Numbered from the stretch's first letter, positions 1 through 8,762 are shown. The stretch: DNA of 40,848 bases from Pararhodobacter sp. SW119 (GCF_017811755.1 NZ_JADDJF010000028.1:1-40848); one strand, 5' to 3'. Notes: generated by a model not told the origin, from the letters alone. Made by a program: numbers and translations.

Positions 1-19
1 GCCGGTCCAGCCGCCGGAA

Positions 20-1282
20 TCAAAGCGCGCGCCAACCGATGTCGCGGCGGCAGAACCCCTCGGGCCAGTCGATCGCATCGACCATCGCATAGGCCGCATC
101 GCGCGCCTCGGCCAGGCTGTCGCCGCGGGCCGTCACGTTCAGCACCCGCCCGCCGCTGGCCACCAGCCGCCCGTCCGCCCGCGCCGTCCCGGCGTGAAAG
201 ACCATGCGCCGCGAATCCACCGGCAGCGCCTCCAGCCCCCGGATCTCGGACCCCTTTTCGTACGTGCCCGGATAGCCTTGCGCGGCTAGCACGACCGTGA
301 TCGCGTGATCGTCGGCCCAGTTGACCGCGCAGTCGTCCAGCCGCCCCTGCGCGCAGGCCAGCATCAAATCGAGCGCCTGCGCCCCCAGCCGCATCATCAG
401 CACCTGGGCCTCGGGGTCGCCGAAGCGGACGTTGTATTCGACCAGCCGCGCCTGCCCGCCGTCGATCATCAACCCGGCATAGAGCACGCCGCGAAACGGG
501 CAGCCCCGCCGCGCCATCTCGGCCACGGTCGGCCGGATGATCTGCGCCAGCACCTGCTCCTGCAAGTCGGGCGTCATGACCGGGGCGGGGGAATAGGCGC
601 CCATGCCGCCGGTGTTGGGGCCGGTGTCGCCTTCGCCCACGCGCTTGTGGTCCTGCGCGGTGCCGATAGGCAGCACGTTCTCGCCATCGACCAGCACGAA
701 GAACGACGCCTCCTCGCCCGCCATGAACTCCTCGATCACGACCGAGGCGCCGGCCGCGCCGAACTCGCCGGCGAACATCGCCTCCACGGCCTCCAGCGCC
801 TCATCGACGGTTTGGGCCACGATCACGCCCTTGCCCGCGGCCAGCCCGTCCGCCTTGATCACGATCGGCGCCCCGTTGGCGCGGACATGCGCCTTGGCGG
901 GGGTCGGGTCGGTGAATCGCGCCCAGGCCGCGGTCGGCGCGCCGCAGGCGTCGCAGACCTCCTTGGTGAAGGCTTTCGACGATTCCAGCCGCGCGGCGGC
1001 GGCCGAGGGGCCGAAGGCGGCGATCCCGGCGTCTTCGAGCGCGTCGGCAACGCCGGCGGCCAGCGGCGCCTCGGGGCCGATGATGACGAAATCGACCGCG
1101 TTTTCCTCGCAGAAACGCACGACCAACGCGGGTTTTCCCGCATCGAGCGTCGCGCATTCGGCGATCGCGGCGATGCCCGCATTCCCCGGCGCGACGATCA
1201 GCCGGTCGCATTTCGGGTTCTGCTTGACCGCCCAGGCCAGCGAGTGTTCGCGCCCGCCGCCGCCGAGAACCAGAATGTTCAT
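20..1282 (-). CDS. purD: Phosphoribosylamine--glycine ligase (GARS)
   Basis: This 420-residue protein should catalyse the ATP-dependent joining of glycine to 5-phosphoribosylamine, the second step of de novo purine synthesis in the cytoplasm. The N-terminus has the typical nucleotide-fold start MNILVLGGGGREHSLAW. The ATP-grasp core is visible: KADGLAAGKGV near residue 143, EEFMAGEEASF near 185, the HKRVGEGDTGPNTGGMGAYS stretch near 213, and EYNVRFGDPEAQ near 281. Length fits the family (about 420-430). The ATG at 1280-1282 begins at the conserved N-terminus and nothing upstream looks coding. It is divergent from xseA across 68 bases that must hold both promoters. The stop lies 20 bases from the window edge, so the downstream context is unseen. 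Confidence 0.97.
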   Translation of the reverse strand: MNILVLGGGGREHSLAWAVKQNPKCDRLIVAPGNAGIAAIAECATLDAGKPALVVRFCEENAVDFVIIGPEAPLAAGVADALEDAGIAAFGPSAAAARLESSKAFTKEVCDACGAPTAAWARFTDPTPAKAHVRANGAPIVIKADGLAAGKGVIVAQTVDEALEAVEAMFAGEFGAAGASVVIEEFMAGEEASFFVLVDGENVLPIGTAQDHKRVGEGDTGPNTGGMGAYSPAPVMTPDLQEQVLAQIIRPTVAEMARRGCPFRGVLYAGLMIDGGQARLVEYNVRFGDPEAQVLMMRLGAQALDLMLACAQGRLDDCAVNWADDHAITVVLAAQGYPGTYEKGSEIRGLEALPVDSRRMVFHAGTARADGRLVASGGRVLNVTARGDSLAEARDAAYAMVDAIDWPEGFCRRDIGWRAL

Positions 1283-1350
1283 ATGTGCCCCCTTGGCCGC
1301 TCTGGCCCCGCGTTCTAAGGTCGGGGGCCCGGCAACACAAGCGAGCCTGC

Positions 1351-2901
1351 ATGGACCTTCTGGAAGATCCCGCCCCGTCGAACGCGCATGATTTCACCGT
1401 CTCGGAGCTTTCGGGCGCCGTCAAGCGCGTGATCGAGGGCGAGTTCGGTCGCGTCCGCGTGCGCGGCGAGGTCGGGCGCGTGGTGATCGCGCGCACCGGG
1501 CACATGTATTTCGACCTGAAGGACGACCGCGCGGTGATCGCCTGCGTCAGCTGGAAGGGGCAGGTCGCCCGCATGACCGTCCGCCCGGAGGAGGGGATGG
1601 AAGTCATCGCCACCGGCCGCGTGACGACCTTCGCGCCGCAGTCCAAGTACCAGCTGCAGGTCGAGAACATCGAGCCCGCCGGGGCCGGGGCGCTGATGGC
1701 GATGCTGGAGGCGCGCAAGAAGGCGCTCGCCGCCGAGGGGCTGTTCGACCCGGCCCGCAAACGGCCGATCCCGTATCTGCCGGGGGTGATCGGCGTCATC
1801 TCCTCGCCCACGGGCGCGGTGATCCGCGACATCCTGCACCGGCTGGCGGACCGCTTTCCGCGCCATGTGATCCTGTGGCCGGTCGCGGTGCAGGGCGAGC
1901 GCTGCCCGGCCGACGTTGTGCGCGCGATCCGGGGCTTCAACGCGCTGGGTCCGGATGGGCCGGTGCTGCGGCCGGACGTGCTGATCGTCGCGCGCGGTGG
2001 CGGCTCGATCGAGGATCTGTGGGGCTTCAACGACGAGGCGGTGGTGCGCGCCGCGGCCGAAAGCGCGATCCCGCTGATTTCGGCCGTGGGGCACGAGACT
2101 GACACGACGCTGATCGATTTTGCCGCCGACCGCCGCGCGCCGACGCCGACCGCCGCGGCCGAAATGGCGGTGCCGGTGCGCGCCGAGCTGCTGGCGCAGG
2201 TGGCCGCGCTGGGGGCGCGGCTGGACCGTGGCGGCAAGGCGGCGGTGCAGAACCGCGGCCAGCGGCTGCGGGACGTCGCGCGCGCGCTGCCCCGCCCTGA
2301 GGCGCTGCTGTCGACCGCGAACCAGCGATTCGACCTGGCGGCGGGACGCTTTGCCGGGTCGCTGCGGGCGCTGGCCGATCGCAAGCGGCTGGACCTGAGC
2401 CGGGCGGCCTCGGGTCTGCGCCCCGGCACGCTGACCGCCGGGCTGCGCGCCGCCACCGAAGCCCTGCGCAGGTCGGCGGCGCGGCTGGTGCCGGGCTTGC
2501 AGCGCGGTGTCGAGCAGCGGGCGCGCGAACTGGCCGCGCTGCGGCTCAGCCCGGCGCGACTGCGGGTCGAGATCGCGCGCGTGCGCCCGGCGCTGGACAC
2601 GCTGACCCGGCGCGGCGACACGGCGATGGCGCTGCGTTTCAGCCGGGCCGGTGACCGGCTGGAGGCGCTGGACCGGATGCGGCAGACGCTGGGCTACCGT
2701 GAGACGCTGGCGCGGGGCTTTGCGATCCTGCGCGACGGGGACGGCGCACCGGTAACCAGCGCCGCGGTCGCGCGCGTCCTGCCGCAGTTCACTGTCGAAC
2801 TGGGCGACGGGGCGTTCGATGCCGCGGCGCTTGCCCCCAGCGGTGCGCCGAAGCGAGGGCCGAAGCCGGCGAAGCCGCCCGAGCAGGGGTCGTTATTCTG
2901 A
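1351..2901 (+). CDS. xseA: Exodeoxyribonuclease VII large subunit
   Basis: This is the large subunit of exonuclease VII, which with the small subunit XseB degrades single-stranded DNA. The N-terminal OB-fold domain runs over about residues 10-110 (FTVSELSGAVKRVIEGEF, then GHMYFDLKDD). The catalytic domain follows with IGVISSPTGAVIRDILHR near 149, the ARGGGSIEDLWGFNDE block near 213, and SAVGHETDTTLIDFAADRRA near 244. The rest is a long Arg/Ala/Leu-rich helical region, as expected for the coiled-coil part. A longer reading frame opens at 1285, but the ATG at 1351 (MDLLEDP) sits directly before the conserved domain and clears the purD promoter region, so it is preferred. 516 residues is slightly longer than the E. 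coli protein. xseB is not next to it. Confidence 0.95.
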   Translation: MDLLEDPAPSNAHDFTVSELSGAVKRVIEGEFGRVRVRGEVGRVVIARTGHMYFDLKDDRAVIACVSWKGQVARMTVRPEEGMEVIATGRVTTFAPQSKYQLQVENIEPAGAGALMAMLEARKKALAAEGLFDPARKRPIPYLPGVIGVISSPTGAVIRDILHRLADRFPRHVILWPVAVQGERCPADVVRAIRGFNALGPDGPVLRPDVLIVARGGGSIEDLWGFNDEAVVRAAAESAIPLISAVGHETDTTLIDFAADRRAPTPTAAAEMAVPVRAELLAQVAALGARLDRGGKAAVQNRGQRLRDVARALPRPEALLSTANQRFDLAAGRFAGSLRALADRKRLDLSRAASGLRPGTLTAGLRAATEALRRSAARLVPGLQRGVEQRARELAALRLSPARLRVEIARVRPALDTLTRRGDTAMALRFSRAGDRLEALDRMRQTLGYRETLARGFAILRDGDGAPVTSAAVARVLPQFTVELGDGAFDAAALAPSGAPKRGPKPAKPPEQGSLF

Positions 2902-2943
2902 GAAGGGTTCCGGGGCGGTCCTTTTTCTGACCGCGGGCCGATG

Positions 2944-3000
2944 CGGACAGTGCCCGCGAAACGGCCCACCCGCCCGCCCCCGTTTCGCGGGCACTGCCCG
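2944..3000. terminator. Long inverted repeat between convergent xseA and pth
   Basis: A perfect 17-base inverted repeat has its arms at 2948-2964 and 2980-2996 around a 15-base loop. After one mismatch it continues for three more pairs (2944-2946 with 2998-3000). It lies between the converging ends of xseA and pth, the normal place for a bidirectional terminator. Neither side has a clear T tract, so a dispersed palindromic repeat is an alternative. Confidence 0.55.
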
Positions 3001-3032
3001 CTTCATCGCACCGGAGAGCGCGTTCGGTCGGG

Positions 3033-3740
3033 TCAGCGGAAGCGGTCGATCAGCTTTTGCAGGGCGCTGCGGGTGTCCGGGGCGGTCTCGGTCTTCGGCG
3101 TCGGTTCGGGGCGAGGGGCGGGATCCGCCTGCGGCGCAGGATCTTTCCGTTGCGTCTGCGCGGCATTTCGGGAGGGCGCGGCGCGCGCGGCGACGGCGTT
3201 GAGAAAGCGGGCGCTGTCGCCCTTGGCCAGGTGCGGCGCGCCGTCGCTGATCCCGCGCATCAGGTCGTCCAGCCAGTCGGCATCGGCCTTGGCGAAATCG
3301 TGCAGCACATAGGCCGAGACCCGGTCCTTGTGCCCGGGATGCCCGATCCCCAGCCGGACGCGCTGAAAATGGGCGCCCGCATGCGCCATGATCGAGCGCA
3401 GTCCGTTGTGGCCGGCGTGGCCGCCGCCCTGCTTGACGCGGCACTTGCCCGGCGCAAGGTCCAGTTCGTCATGGAAGACGGTCACCTCGACCGGATCGAG
3501 CTTGTGAAACTGCGCCGCCGCGCCGACCGCGTCGCCCGAGAGGTTCATGAAGGTCTGCGGCTTGAGCAGCAGGATCCTCTCACCCGCCAGCGTCCCCTCG
3601 GCCAGCAGTCCCTTGAACTTCGCGCGCCAGGGCGAGAAGCCGTGGTCGGCGGCGATACGGTCGACCGCCATGAAGCCGATGTTGTGCCGGTTGCCGGCGT
3701 ATTTCGTGCCCGGATTGCCCAGGCCCACCCAGAGTTTCAT
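3033..3740 (-). CDS. pth: Peptidyl-tRNA hydrolase
   Basis: This enzyme cleaves the ester bond of peptidyl-tRNAs that drop off the ribosome and so recycles tRNA in the cytoplasm. The start MKLWVGLGNPGTKYAGNRHN carries the conserved Asn and catalytic His (residues 9 and 19). The HDELDLAPGK motif near 90 holds the catalytic Asp, and GGGHAGHNGLRSI near 106 completes the active site. The ATG at 3738-3740 matches the family N-terminus; a GTG two codons upstream is possible but unneeded. At 235 residues it is longer than the usual 190-200, because of a Pro/Ala/Arg-rich tail (about 183-225) of low complexity. rplY lies upstream on the same strand, the usual rplY-pth pairing, but with a terminator-like hairpin and a repeat element in the gap. 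Confidence 0.96.
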   Translation of the reverse strand: MKLWVGLGNPGTKYAGNRHNIGFMAVDRIAADHGFSPWRAKFKGLLAEGTLAGERILLLKPQTFMNLSGDAVGAAAQFHKLDPVEVTVFHDELDLAPGKCRVKQGGGHAGHNGLRSIMAHAGAHFQRVRLGIGHPGHKDRVSAYVLHDFAKADADWLDDLMRGISDGAPHLAKGDSARFLNAVAARAAPSRNAAQTQRKDPAPQADPAPRPEPTPKTETAPDTRSALQKLIDRFR

Positions 3741-3790
3741 CCGCACCCCCGATCATTGGTCCTTCCCTGCCGTCCCGCGCCCGGAAATGC

Positions 3791-3816
3791 AAGAACCCCG
3801 CCCGGAGGGGGCGGGG
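3791..3816 (-). terminator. Hairpin terminator after rplY
   Basis: Read on the minus strand, an 8-base perfect GC stem (CCCCGCCC pairing with GGGCGGGG, positions 3796-3803 and 3809-3816, loop of 5) is followed by TTCTT. This fits a Rho-independent terminator between rplY and pth. It may only partly terminate, since pth follows on the same strand. Confidence 0.5.
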
Positions 3817-3824
3817 CTGGCGCA

Positions 3825-3901
3825 GTGTCCACGCGTGGACACCTTGGCAAGGTCTTGATTTCAGGGAAGGAAAAGCCCGCGTTAACCGCAATGAAACTTT
3901 C
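3825..3901 (-). repeat. Composite repeat element, copy A (22-base box, 37-base spacer, 18-base palindrome)
   Basis: On the minus strand a 22-base box (3901 down to 3880, containing TTTCATTGCGGTTAACG) is followed after exactly 37 bases by the perfect 18-base palindrome GTGTCCACGCGTGGACAC (3842-3825). The identical box, the same spacer length and a covarying palindrome recur at 8855-8931 on the other strand. The element lies in the rplY-pth gap. I do not recognise it as a named family; its function is unknown. Confidence 0.6.
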
Positions 3902-3947
3902 CGCGCAGCCGCCCTGGGGCATCCGCGCGAAGGTCACGGTGCGGAAC

Positions 3948-4571
3948 TCAGATTTCTTCTTCCTCTTCCTCGACCTCTTCGTCCTCGTCGCCGGCCTGCA
4001 GGCCCTTCGGCGCGGCGAGGTTGGCGATCACGAAGTTCCGCGTGACGGTCGGCTTTGCGCCTTCCGGCAGGGCGATGTCGCTGATGTGGATGACGTCGCC
4101 GATCTGCTTGCCGGTCAGGTCCACAACGAGCTTTTCGGGGATGTCGCCGGCGATCACGCTCAGTTCCACCTCGGGGCGGACCACGGTCAGCGTGCCGCCC
4201 TTCTTCAGCCCCGGCGCCAGGCCGTGGTTGATGAATTCGACATGAATGAACAGCTTGATCCGCGTCGTGCGGCGCAGGCGCATCAGGTCGACATGCGTCG
4301 GCAGGTCCTTGATCACGTCGCGCTGGACGCTGCGGCAGATGACGCGCACGTCATCGTGGCCTTCGACCTTCAGGTTCCACAGCTTCGAGAGGAAGCGCCC
4401 CTCCTTCAGCCGTTTCACGAGGTAGTTGTAGTCCATGTCGATGGCGATCGGGTCGTTGCCGCCACCATAGACGACGCCAGGTACCTTGCCTTCACGGCGG
4501 GATTGACGGGCGGCCCCCTTGCCTGTCCCCGTGCGTACCTTGGCGATCAGATCGGGGATCTCACCAGCCAT
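3948..4571 (-). CDS. rplY: 50S ribosomal protein L25/general stress protein Ctc
   Basis: This is the long (CTC-type) form of ribosomal protein L25, which binds 5S rRNA in the large subunit. The N-terminal L25 domain covers about residues 5-95 ([20 protein letters not shown], then the HVDLMRL block). A C-terminal beta domain follows to about 190. The end is a very acidic tail of nearly uninterrupted Glu and Asp. The start at 4571 (MAGEIPDL) has a GGAG ribosome-binding site about 9 bases upstream; the frame stays open further upstream, but that sequence is not L25-like. 207 residues fits alphaproteobacterial L25. It is divergent from the short ORF at 4745 across 173 bases. Confidence 0.96.
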   Translation of the reverse strand: MAGEIPDLIAKVRTGTGKGAARQSRREGKVPGVVYGGGNDPIAIDMDYNYLVKRLKEGRFLSKLWNLKVEGHDDVRVICRSVQRDVIKDLPTHVDLMRLRRTTRIKLFIHVEFINHGLAPGLKKGGTLTVVRPEVELSVIAGDIPEKLVVDLTGKQIGDVIHISDIALPEGAKPTVTRNFVIANLAAPKGLQAGDEDEEVEEEEEEI

Positions 4572-4744
4572 TGTCGTTGCTCCAGTTTGCTTGTGGTACG
4601 CGCCCCTCCAAGGGTGGATGCGCGCATCGCGTGCGCATAGACGGTTTCGCCGCGCTTGAAAAGCCCCCGGGGACGCCGGAAAGGCTGAAACTGGCGCCCG
4701 CGGCGGCCATTGGCGCGGCACTGGCGCGCGGATAGGGTGGGACC

Positions 4745-5380
4745 ATGGACCGTCAGTTTGCCGCCGAACTCAACGAGCGGCTGTTTACGCATTTCGTCGC
4801 CGGCGCCTGGCGCGCGCCGCTGTCGGACCGGCACCTGCCGGTGACCGGCCCCGATGGAGCGCCGCTGGGACGCATCGTTTGTGCGGGGCCTTCCGACATC
4901 GCCCGCGCGTGCGGCGGGGTGGCGGCGCAGCTGCGCGCGGCGGCGGAGGCGGCGGATCCCGCCGTCCTCTGGCAGGCGCTTCGCGATGAGGGCGCGCTTC
5001 TGGCGGCGCTGCGGGCGGGCGAGGGGGTCGAGGAGATGCTGCGCGCGCCCGAACCCGTGGACCTGCCGGGCAAGGGGCCGCTGGTCCTGCTGACGGCGGC
5101 GGCGGTGCCGGTGGATCGGATCGCGGGGTTGCTGATCGCCGGGGCGCGGCGCGGGATGATCTGGAAGCCGGCGCCGGCGGCGGCGACCTCGGCGCATCTG
5201 ATGATGCGCATCCTCGGGCCGCGGGCCGGGGGGCGGCTGGCGATGGTGCAGGGCGATCACGCGACCGGCGCGCTGCTGGCCGGGCGCGGCGGGCTGGTCT
5301 GGGCCGGGCAGGGGCCGGCGCCCGCCGACCTGCCCGCGCCGCTGCTCAGCCTTTCGGCCAGACCTCGGGCCCGCCGATGA
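4745..5380 (+). CDS. Short aldehyde-dehydrogenase-like protein, probably non-catalytic
   Basis: The first 60 residues resemble the start of aldehyde dehydrogenases: [20 protein letters not shown] followed by [19 protein letters not shown] matches the usual 'yidGeWv...npatGe.ig.v..a...di..A' pattern. The middle has a weak match to the cofactor-fold region ([19 protein letters not shown], then [18 protein letters not shown] near 137). At 211 residues it is less than half of a full enzyme (about 480) and has no catalytic-Cys region. Codon use is fully typical of the neighbours, so it is either a conserved truncated paralogue or an old remnant. The 3' end overlaps the convergent ppk2 by 35 bases. 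A role cannot be assigned. Confidence 0.6.
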   Translation: MDRQFAAELNERLFTHFVAGAWRAPLSDRHLPVTGPDGAPLGRIVCAGPSDIARACGGVAAQLRAAAEAADPAVLWQALRDEGALLAALRAGEGVEEMLRAPEPVDLPGKGPLVLLTAAAVPVDRIAGLLIAGARRGMIWKPAPAAATSAHLMMRILGPRAGGRLAMVQGDHATGALLAGRGGLVWAGQGPAPADLPAPLLSLSARPRARR

Positions 5381-6230
5381 TCTGCGGGTCGGGGGCGCCC
5401 AGGGCGTCGGGGTCCTTCCGGTCATAGTCGAACGCGGAAAGGATGCGCTGGAAGGCAGCGATGCGGGCGCGGTACTTGTCGTCGCTGCGGATCACCGTCC
5501 AGGGCGCGAAGTCGAAATGGCTGCGGGCGAACATTTCGGCGATGGCCTGAGTATAGGCATCCCATTTCGCCAGCCCCTCGACATCGATGGACGAGAGTTT
5601 CCACTGCTTCAGGGGATGGCCTTCGCGCGCCAGCATCCGGCGCAGCTGTTCGGCGCGGCTGACATTGAACCAGAGCTTGATCAGGTGGATGCCGTCCTGG
5701 GTAATGGTGCGCTCGACCTCGGGGAGTTGGGCGAAAAAGCGCGCGCGCTCAGCCTCGGTGCAGAAGCCGAAGACCGGCTCGATAACCGCGCGGTTGTACC
5801 AGCTGCGGTCCATCAGCACCATCTCGCCCGCCGCCGGAAGGTGCTCGATATAGCGCTGAAAGAACCATTGGCTGCGTTCGCGGTCATCGGGTTTTCCCAG
5901 CGCCATGATGCGGGCGGTGCGGGGGTTCAGGTTCTCAGTCACGCGGCGGATCGCGCCGGATTTTCCGGCGGTGTCGCGGCCTTCGAAGATGAGGACAAGC
6001 CGGGTGCCGGTGGCGTCGATCCAGGTCTTCAGCTTCACCATCTCGATCTGAAGTTCGCGCATCCGGGCGTAGTAGTCGTCGCGCTTCATCCAGCGGTCGT
6101 AGGGAAAATCCGGGGTGATGATGTCGCGCTTGCGCCCCTCCTCGATCGCGGTGCGGATCTCGGCCGGGGCTTCGTCGGCCAGGTAGCGGCTGATCGCGCC
6201 GTCGAAGGGCAGGGGGGCGGCATCGGTCAT
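5346..6230 (-). CDS. ppk2: Polyphosphate kinase 2
   Basis: PPK2 enzymes transfer phosphate between polyphosphate and nucleotides, usually favouring polyphosphate-driven nucleotide phosphorylation, in the cytoplasm. The protein has one PPK2 domain. Walker A is FEGRDTAGKSGAI (about 82-94), and Walker B with the lid start is MVLMDRSWYNRA (about 137-148). A block with the family pattern FGFCTEAERARFFAQLPEVE follows near 154. The 294-residue length and the N-terminal extension before the first domain strand fit class I PPK2. The ATG at 6230 precedes MTDAAPLPF. It is convergent with the ALDH-like ORF and divergent from the TfoX-C gene. Whether the substrate is ADP, GDP or AMP cannot be read here. 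Confidence 0.93.
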   Translation of the reverse strand: MTDAAPLPFDGAISRYLADEAPAEIRTAIEEGRKRDIITPDFPYDRWMKRDDYYARMRELQIEMVKLKTWIDATGTRLVLIFEGRDTAGKSGAIRRVTENLNPRTARIMALGKPDDRERSQWFFQRYIEHLPAAGEMVLMDRSWYNRAVIEPVFGFCTEAERARFFAQLPEVERTITQDGIHLIKLWFNVSRAEQLRRMLAREGHPLKQWKLSSIDVEGLAKWDAYTQAIAEMFARSHFDFAPWTVIRSDDKYRARIAAFQRILSAFDYDRKDPDALGAPDPQIIGGPEVWPKG

Positions 6231-6323
6231 CGGGCACCAGGGTTGCGCGGTGGTTTGCGGGGCGGAAGGCTAGGCTGCGCCCGCCCTCTTGCCAAGCCGG
6301 TTCGCGCGCGGCATCTCAAGGCG

Positions 6324-6674
6324 ATGTCGACGCCCATCTCCTCGATCCGCAACCTCGGCCCCGCGATGGAGGCCGCCTTCGCCCGCGCCGGGATCGGCAG
6401 TGCCGAGGAATTGCGCGAACTGGGGCCGGACGTGGCCTATGCGCGGCTTCTGCAGACCGGGCACCGGGCGCATTTCATCGCCTATTACGTTCTGGTCATG
6501 GGCTTGCAGGGGCGGCCGTGGAACGACTGCAAGGGCGCCGAGAAGGCGGAATTGCGGGCGCGGTTCGATGCGCTGAAATCCGCTCATGTTTCCAAGGGGG
6601 GACTTGCCGGACTGGAGGCGGTGCTGGATGAAATCGGGGTGGTGCCGCCCCGACCCGGAACGAGGCGCGGCTGA
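6324..6674 (+). CDS. TfoX/Sxy C-terminal-domain family protein
   Basis: A small 116-residue protein made almost wholly of a TfoX C-terminal-like domain. The hallmark is ISSIRNLGPAMEAAFARAGI, followed by ELGPDVAYARLLQTGHR and a LQGRPWNDC stretch. The domain has a helix-hairpin-helix character. In E. coli the full-length Sxy/TfoX protein works with CRP to induce competence genes, but solitary C-terminal proteins are common in alphaproteobacteria and their role is not established. The start at 6324 (MSTPISS) was chosen because the frame upstream is antisense to ppk2. The transglycosylase gene follows 18 bases later and may be co-transcribed. Confidence 0.75.
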   Translation: MSTPISSIRNLGPAMEAAFARAGIGSAEELRELGPDVAYARLLQTGHRAHFIAYYVLVMGLQGRPWNDCKGAEKAELRARFDALKSAHVSKGGLAGLEAVLDEIGVVPPRPGTRRG

Positions 6675-6692
6675 ACCCCGAGGGACCGAACC

Positions 6693-7181
6693 ATGCGCCT
6701 GAAATTCCTGGCCCTGCCGCTTGCGCTGCTGATGGCCGCCTGCGGCAGCGCCCCCGAAGTGGCCAGCCGTGGCGACACGGGGATCGACCGCTACGCGACC
6801 GCGACGCCCGAACTGGTCGCCCGCATCGACCGCGCCGCCGACGCGCATCGCATTCCGCGGGCGCTGATGCACCGCGTCGTTCAGCGCGAAAGCGGCTATC
6901 GGCCGGGGGCGCGCAACGGGCCCTACTGGGGGCTGATGCAGATCCTGCCGCAGACCGCGCGGACGATGGGCTTTGGCGGCGCGCCGCAGGACCTGCTGGA
7001 TCCCGAAGTGAACCTGCGCTACGCGGGCCGCTACCTGCGCGGCGCCTGGCTGGTCGCGGATGGCGATATCGACCGGGCGGTGCAATGGTATGCGCGCGGC
7101 TACTACTACGAGGCGCGCGACCGCTGCATGCTGGTACAGACCGGGCTTGCCGCGCGCGAGGTCAATCGCCGCTGCGGCTGA
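6693..7181 (+). CDS. Lytic transglycosylase (SLT domain) lipoprotein
   Basis: A 162-residue putative peptidoglycan lytic transglycosylase. The N-terminus is a lipoprotein signal with lipobox LMAAC (Cys17), so it should be lipidated and held at the outer or inner membrane facing the periplasm. The SLT fold follows: ALMHRVVQRESGYRPGA holds the catalytic Glu (residue 66), then GLMQILPQTARTMGF near 80 and LRYAGRYLRG near 109, which are the standard SLT motifs. It is short for the family and has no extra domains. Two Cys near the C-terminus (in DRCMLVQ and RRCG) could form a disulphide. The 213 bases to chrA contain small GC-rich hairpins around 7290-7322 but no other gene that I can see. Confidence 0.88.
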   Translation: MRLKFLALPLALLMAACGSAPEVASRGDTGIDRYATATPELVARIDRAADAHRIPRALMHRVVQRESGYRPGARNGPYWGLMQILPQTARTMGFGGAPQDLLDPEVNLRYAGRYLRGAWLVADGDIDRAVQWYARGYYYEARDRCMLVQTGLAAREVNRRCG

Positions 7182-7394
7182 ACCGATTCGCATTGCGGAA
7201 GGCGCCGTCGCCGCCGCGTCGCCCCTGACCGGCATCGCACGCGTCGGAAAGACCTCACCCCAGGTCCCGGAAGGCAGGCTGCCCCCCCGAAGCGCGGGCT
7301 TCGCTTCCGGCGCCCGCCGGTGTAGGAGGGGGTGTCAGCTGAGAACGCCGGAGGGGCAGGCCCGCCGGACCTTGCGCAGAACCGGACGCCCGCC

Positions 7395-8762
7395 ATGTCG
7401 GATCGCTCCTACCCGACGCTTGCCGAAGCGACCCGCATCTGGGCGCGGATCGGGCTGCTCAGCTTTGGCGGGCCGGCTGGGCAGATCGCGCTCATGCACC
7501 GCATCCTGGTCGAGGAGAACCGCTGGCTGGGCGAGCGGCGTTTCCTGCACGCGCTCAACTACTGCATGCTGCTGCCGGGGCCCGAGGCGATGCAACTGGC
7601 CGTCTACATCGGCTGGCTGATGCACCGCACGCTCGGCGGGATCATCGCGGGCCTGCTGTTCGTGGCGCCCGGCGTCGTGGCGATCATGGCGTTGAGCTGG
7701 ATCTACGCGCTTTACGGAAATGTCGGCGCGGTCGAGGCGCTGTTCTTCGGATTGAAGGCGGCGGTTCTGGCCATTGTCGTGCAGGCGGTGATCCGGATCG
7801 GCACGCGGGCGCTGGGCAATGGCGCGATGCTGGCCATCGCGGCGGCGTCGTTCGTGGCGATCTTCGGATTCGGCGTGCCGTTCCCGCTGATCATCCTGAC
7901 CGCCGGGCTGATCGGCTTCTTCGGCGCCAGGGCGGATCTGCCGGCCTTTCGCGGCGGCGGCGGGCATGGCGCGGTGGGCAAGTCGCAGGTCGACGACGAC
8001 GACACGCTTCTGGGCGCGGAATCGCCCGGCCACACCGCCGTCAATCGCGCCCATGCTTTGCGCATCTCGGCGGTGTTCCTGCTGCTGTGGCTGGCGCCGG
8101 TGGCGGTGCTCTTCGCGCTTCTCGGTCCGGCAAACGTCTTTGCGCAGATCGCCGGCTTCTTCAGCGTCATGGCGGTGGTGACCTTCGGCGGCGCCTATGC
8201 GGTGCTGGCCTATGTCGCGCAGGAGGCGGTGCAGAACTATGGCTGGCTCGCCCCGGGCGAGATGCTGGACGGGCTGGGCATGGCCGAGACGACGCCCGGG
8301 CCGCTGATCATGGTCACGCAGTTCGTGGGCTTCATGGGCGCGCTGCGCGACGCGGGCGGGCTGTCGCCGCTGATGGCGGGGACACTGGGCGGGCTCTTGA
8401 CCACATGGGTCACGTTCACGCCCTGCTTCCTCTGGATCTTCCTCGGCGCACCCTTCATCGAGCGGTTGCGCGACAACCGGCTGCTGGCGGCGGCGCTGAG
8501 CGCGATCACCGGCGCGGTCGTCGGCGTGATCCTCAACCTCGCGGTCTGGTTCGGCCTGCACGTGGTGTTCGATCAGGTCCGAACGGTCACCGCCTACGGG
8601 CTCGACATCGACCTGCCGGTCTGGACGTCGCTCGATCCGGCGGCTGCGGTGCTGGTGCTGGCTGCGCTGGTCGCCGTCTTCCGCTTCCGCCTCGGCCCGG
8701 TGACGGTGCTGCTGGGCTGCGCGGCGGCTGGACTGGCGCTGGGTCTGGCGGGGATTCGATGA
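7395..8762 (+). CDS. chrA: Chromate efflux transporter (CHR family)
   Basis: A long-chain two-domain CHR-family inner-membrane transporter of 455 residues, predicted to export chromate; relatives may carry other anions. The repeat signature is seen twice. The N-terminal half has ARIGLLSFGGPAGQIALMHR and LPGPEAMQLAVYIGW. The C-terminal half has VVTFGGAYAVLAYV near 281 and AETTPGPLIMVTQFVGF near 313. About ten hydrophobic segments are evident. A charged loop (about 190-220) joins the halves. The ATG at 7395 (MSDRSYPTLAEA) fits homologues; a GTG at 7332 is in frame but lies only two bases after an AGGAGG, too close to use that site. Next downstream is a GC-only hairpin, then the repeat element copy B. 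Confidence 0.92.
   Translation: MSDRSYPTLAEATRIWARIGLLSFGGPAGQIALMHRILVEENRWLGERRFLHALNYCMLLPGPEAMQLAVYIGWLMHRTLGGIIAGLLFVAPGVVAIMALSWIYALYGNVGAVEALFFGLKAAVLAIVVQAVIRIGTRALGNGAMLAIAAASFVAIFGFGVPFPLIILTAGLIGFFGARADLPAFRGGGGHGAVGKSQVDDDDTLLGAESPGHTAVNRAHALRISAVFLLLWLAPVAVLFALLGPANVFAQIAGFFSVMAVVTFGGAYAVLAYVAQEAVQNYGWLAPGEMLDGLGMAETTPGPLIMVTQFVGFMGALRDAGGLSPLMAGTLGGLLTTWVTFTPCFLWIFLGAPFIERLRDNRLLAAALSAITGAVVGVILNLAVWFGLHVVFDQVRTVTAYGLDIDLPVWTSLDPAAAVLVLAALVAVFRFRLGPVTVLLGCAAAGLALGLAGIR

Noticed and set aside
801-2621. Long minus-strand frame (606 codons) across purD and xseA
   Set aside because: It runs antisense to the conserved XseA and out of frame within PurD; it is Arg/Ser/Ala-rich and has no domain pattern. 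This is expected in GC-rich DNA.
3057-4640. Long plus-strand frame (527 codons) opposite pth and rplY
   Set aside because: It is the complement of two clearly conserved genes and crosses the terminator-like gap between them.
7182-7394. Riboswitch or metal sensor before chrA
   Set aside because: Only small generic GC hairpins (around 7290-7322) are seen; no conserved aptamer core.
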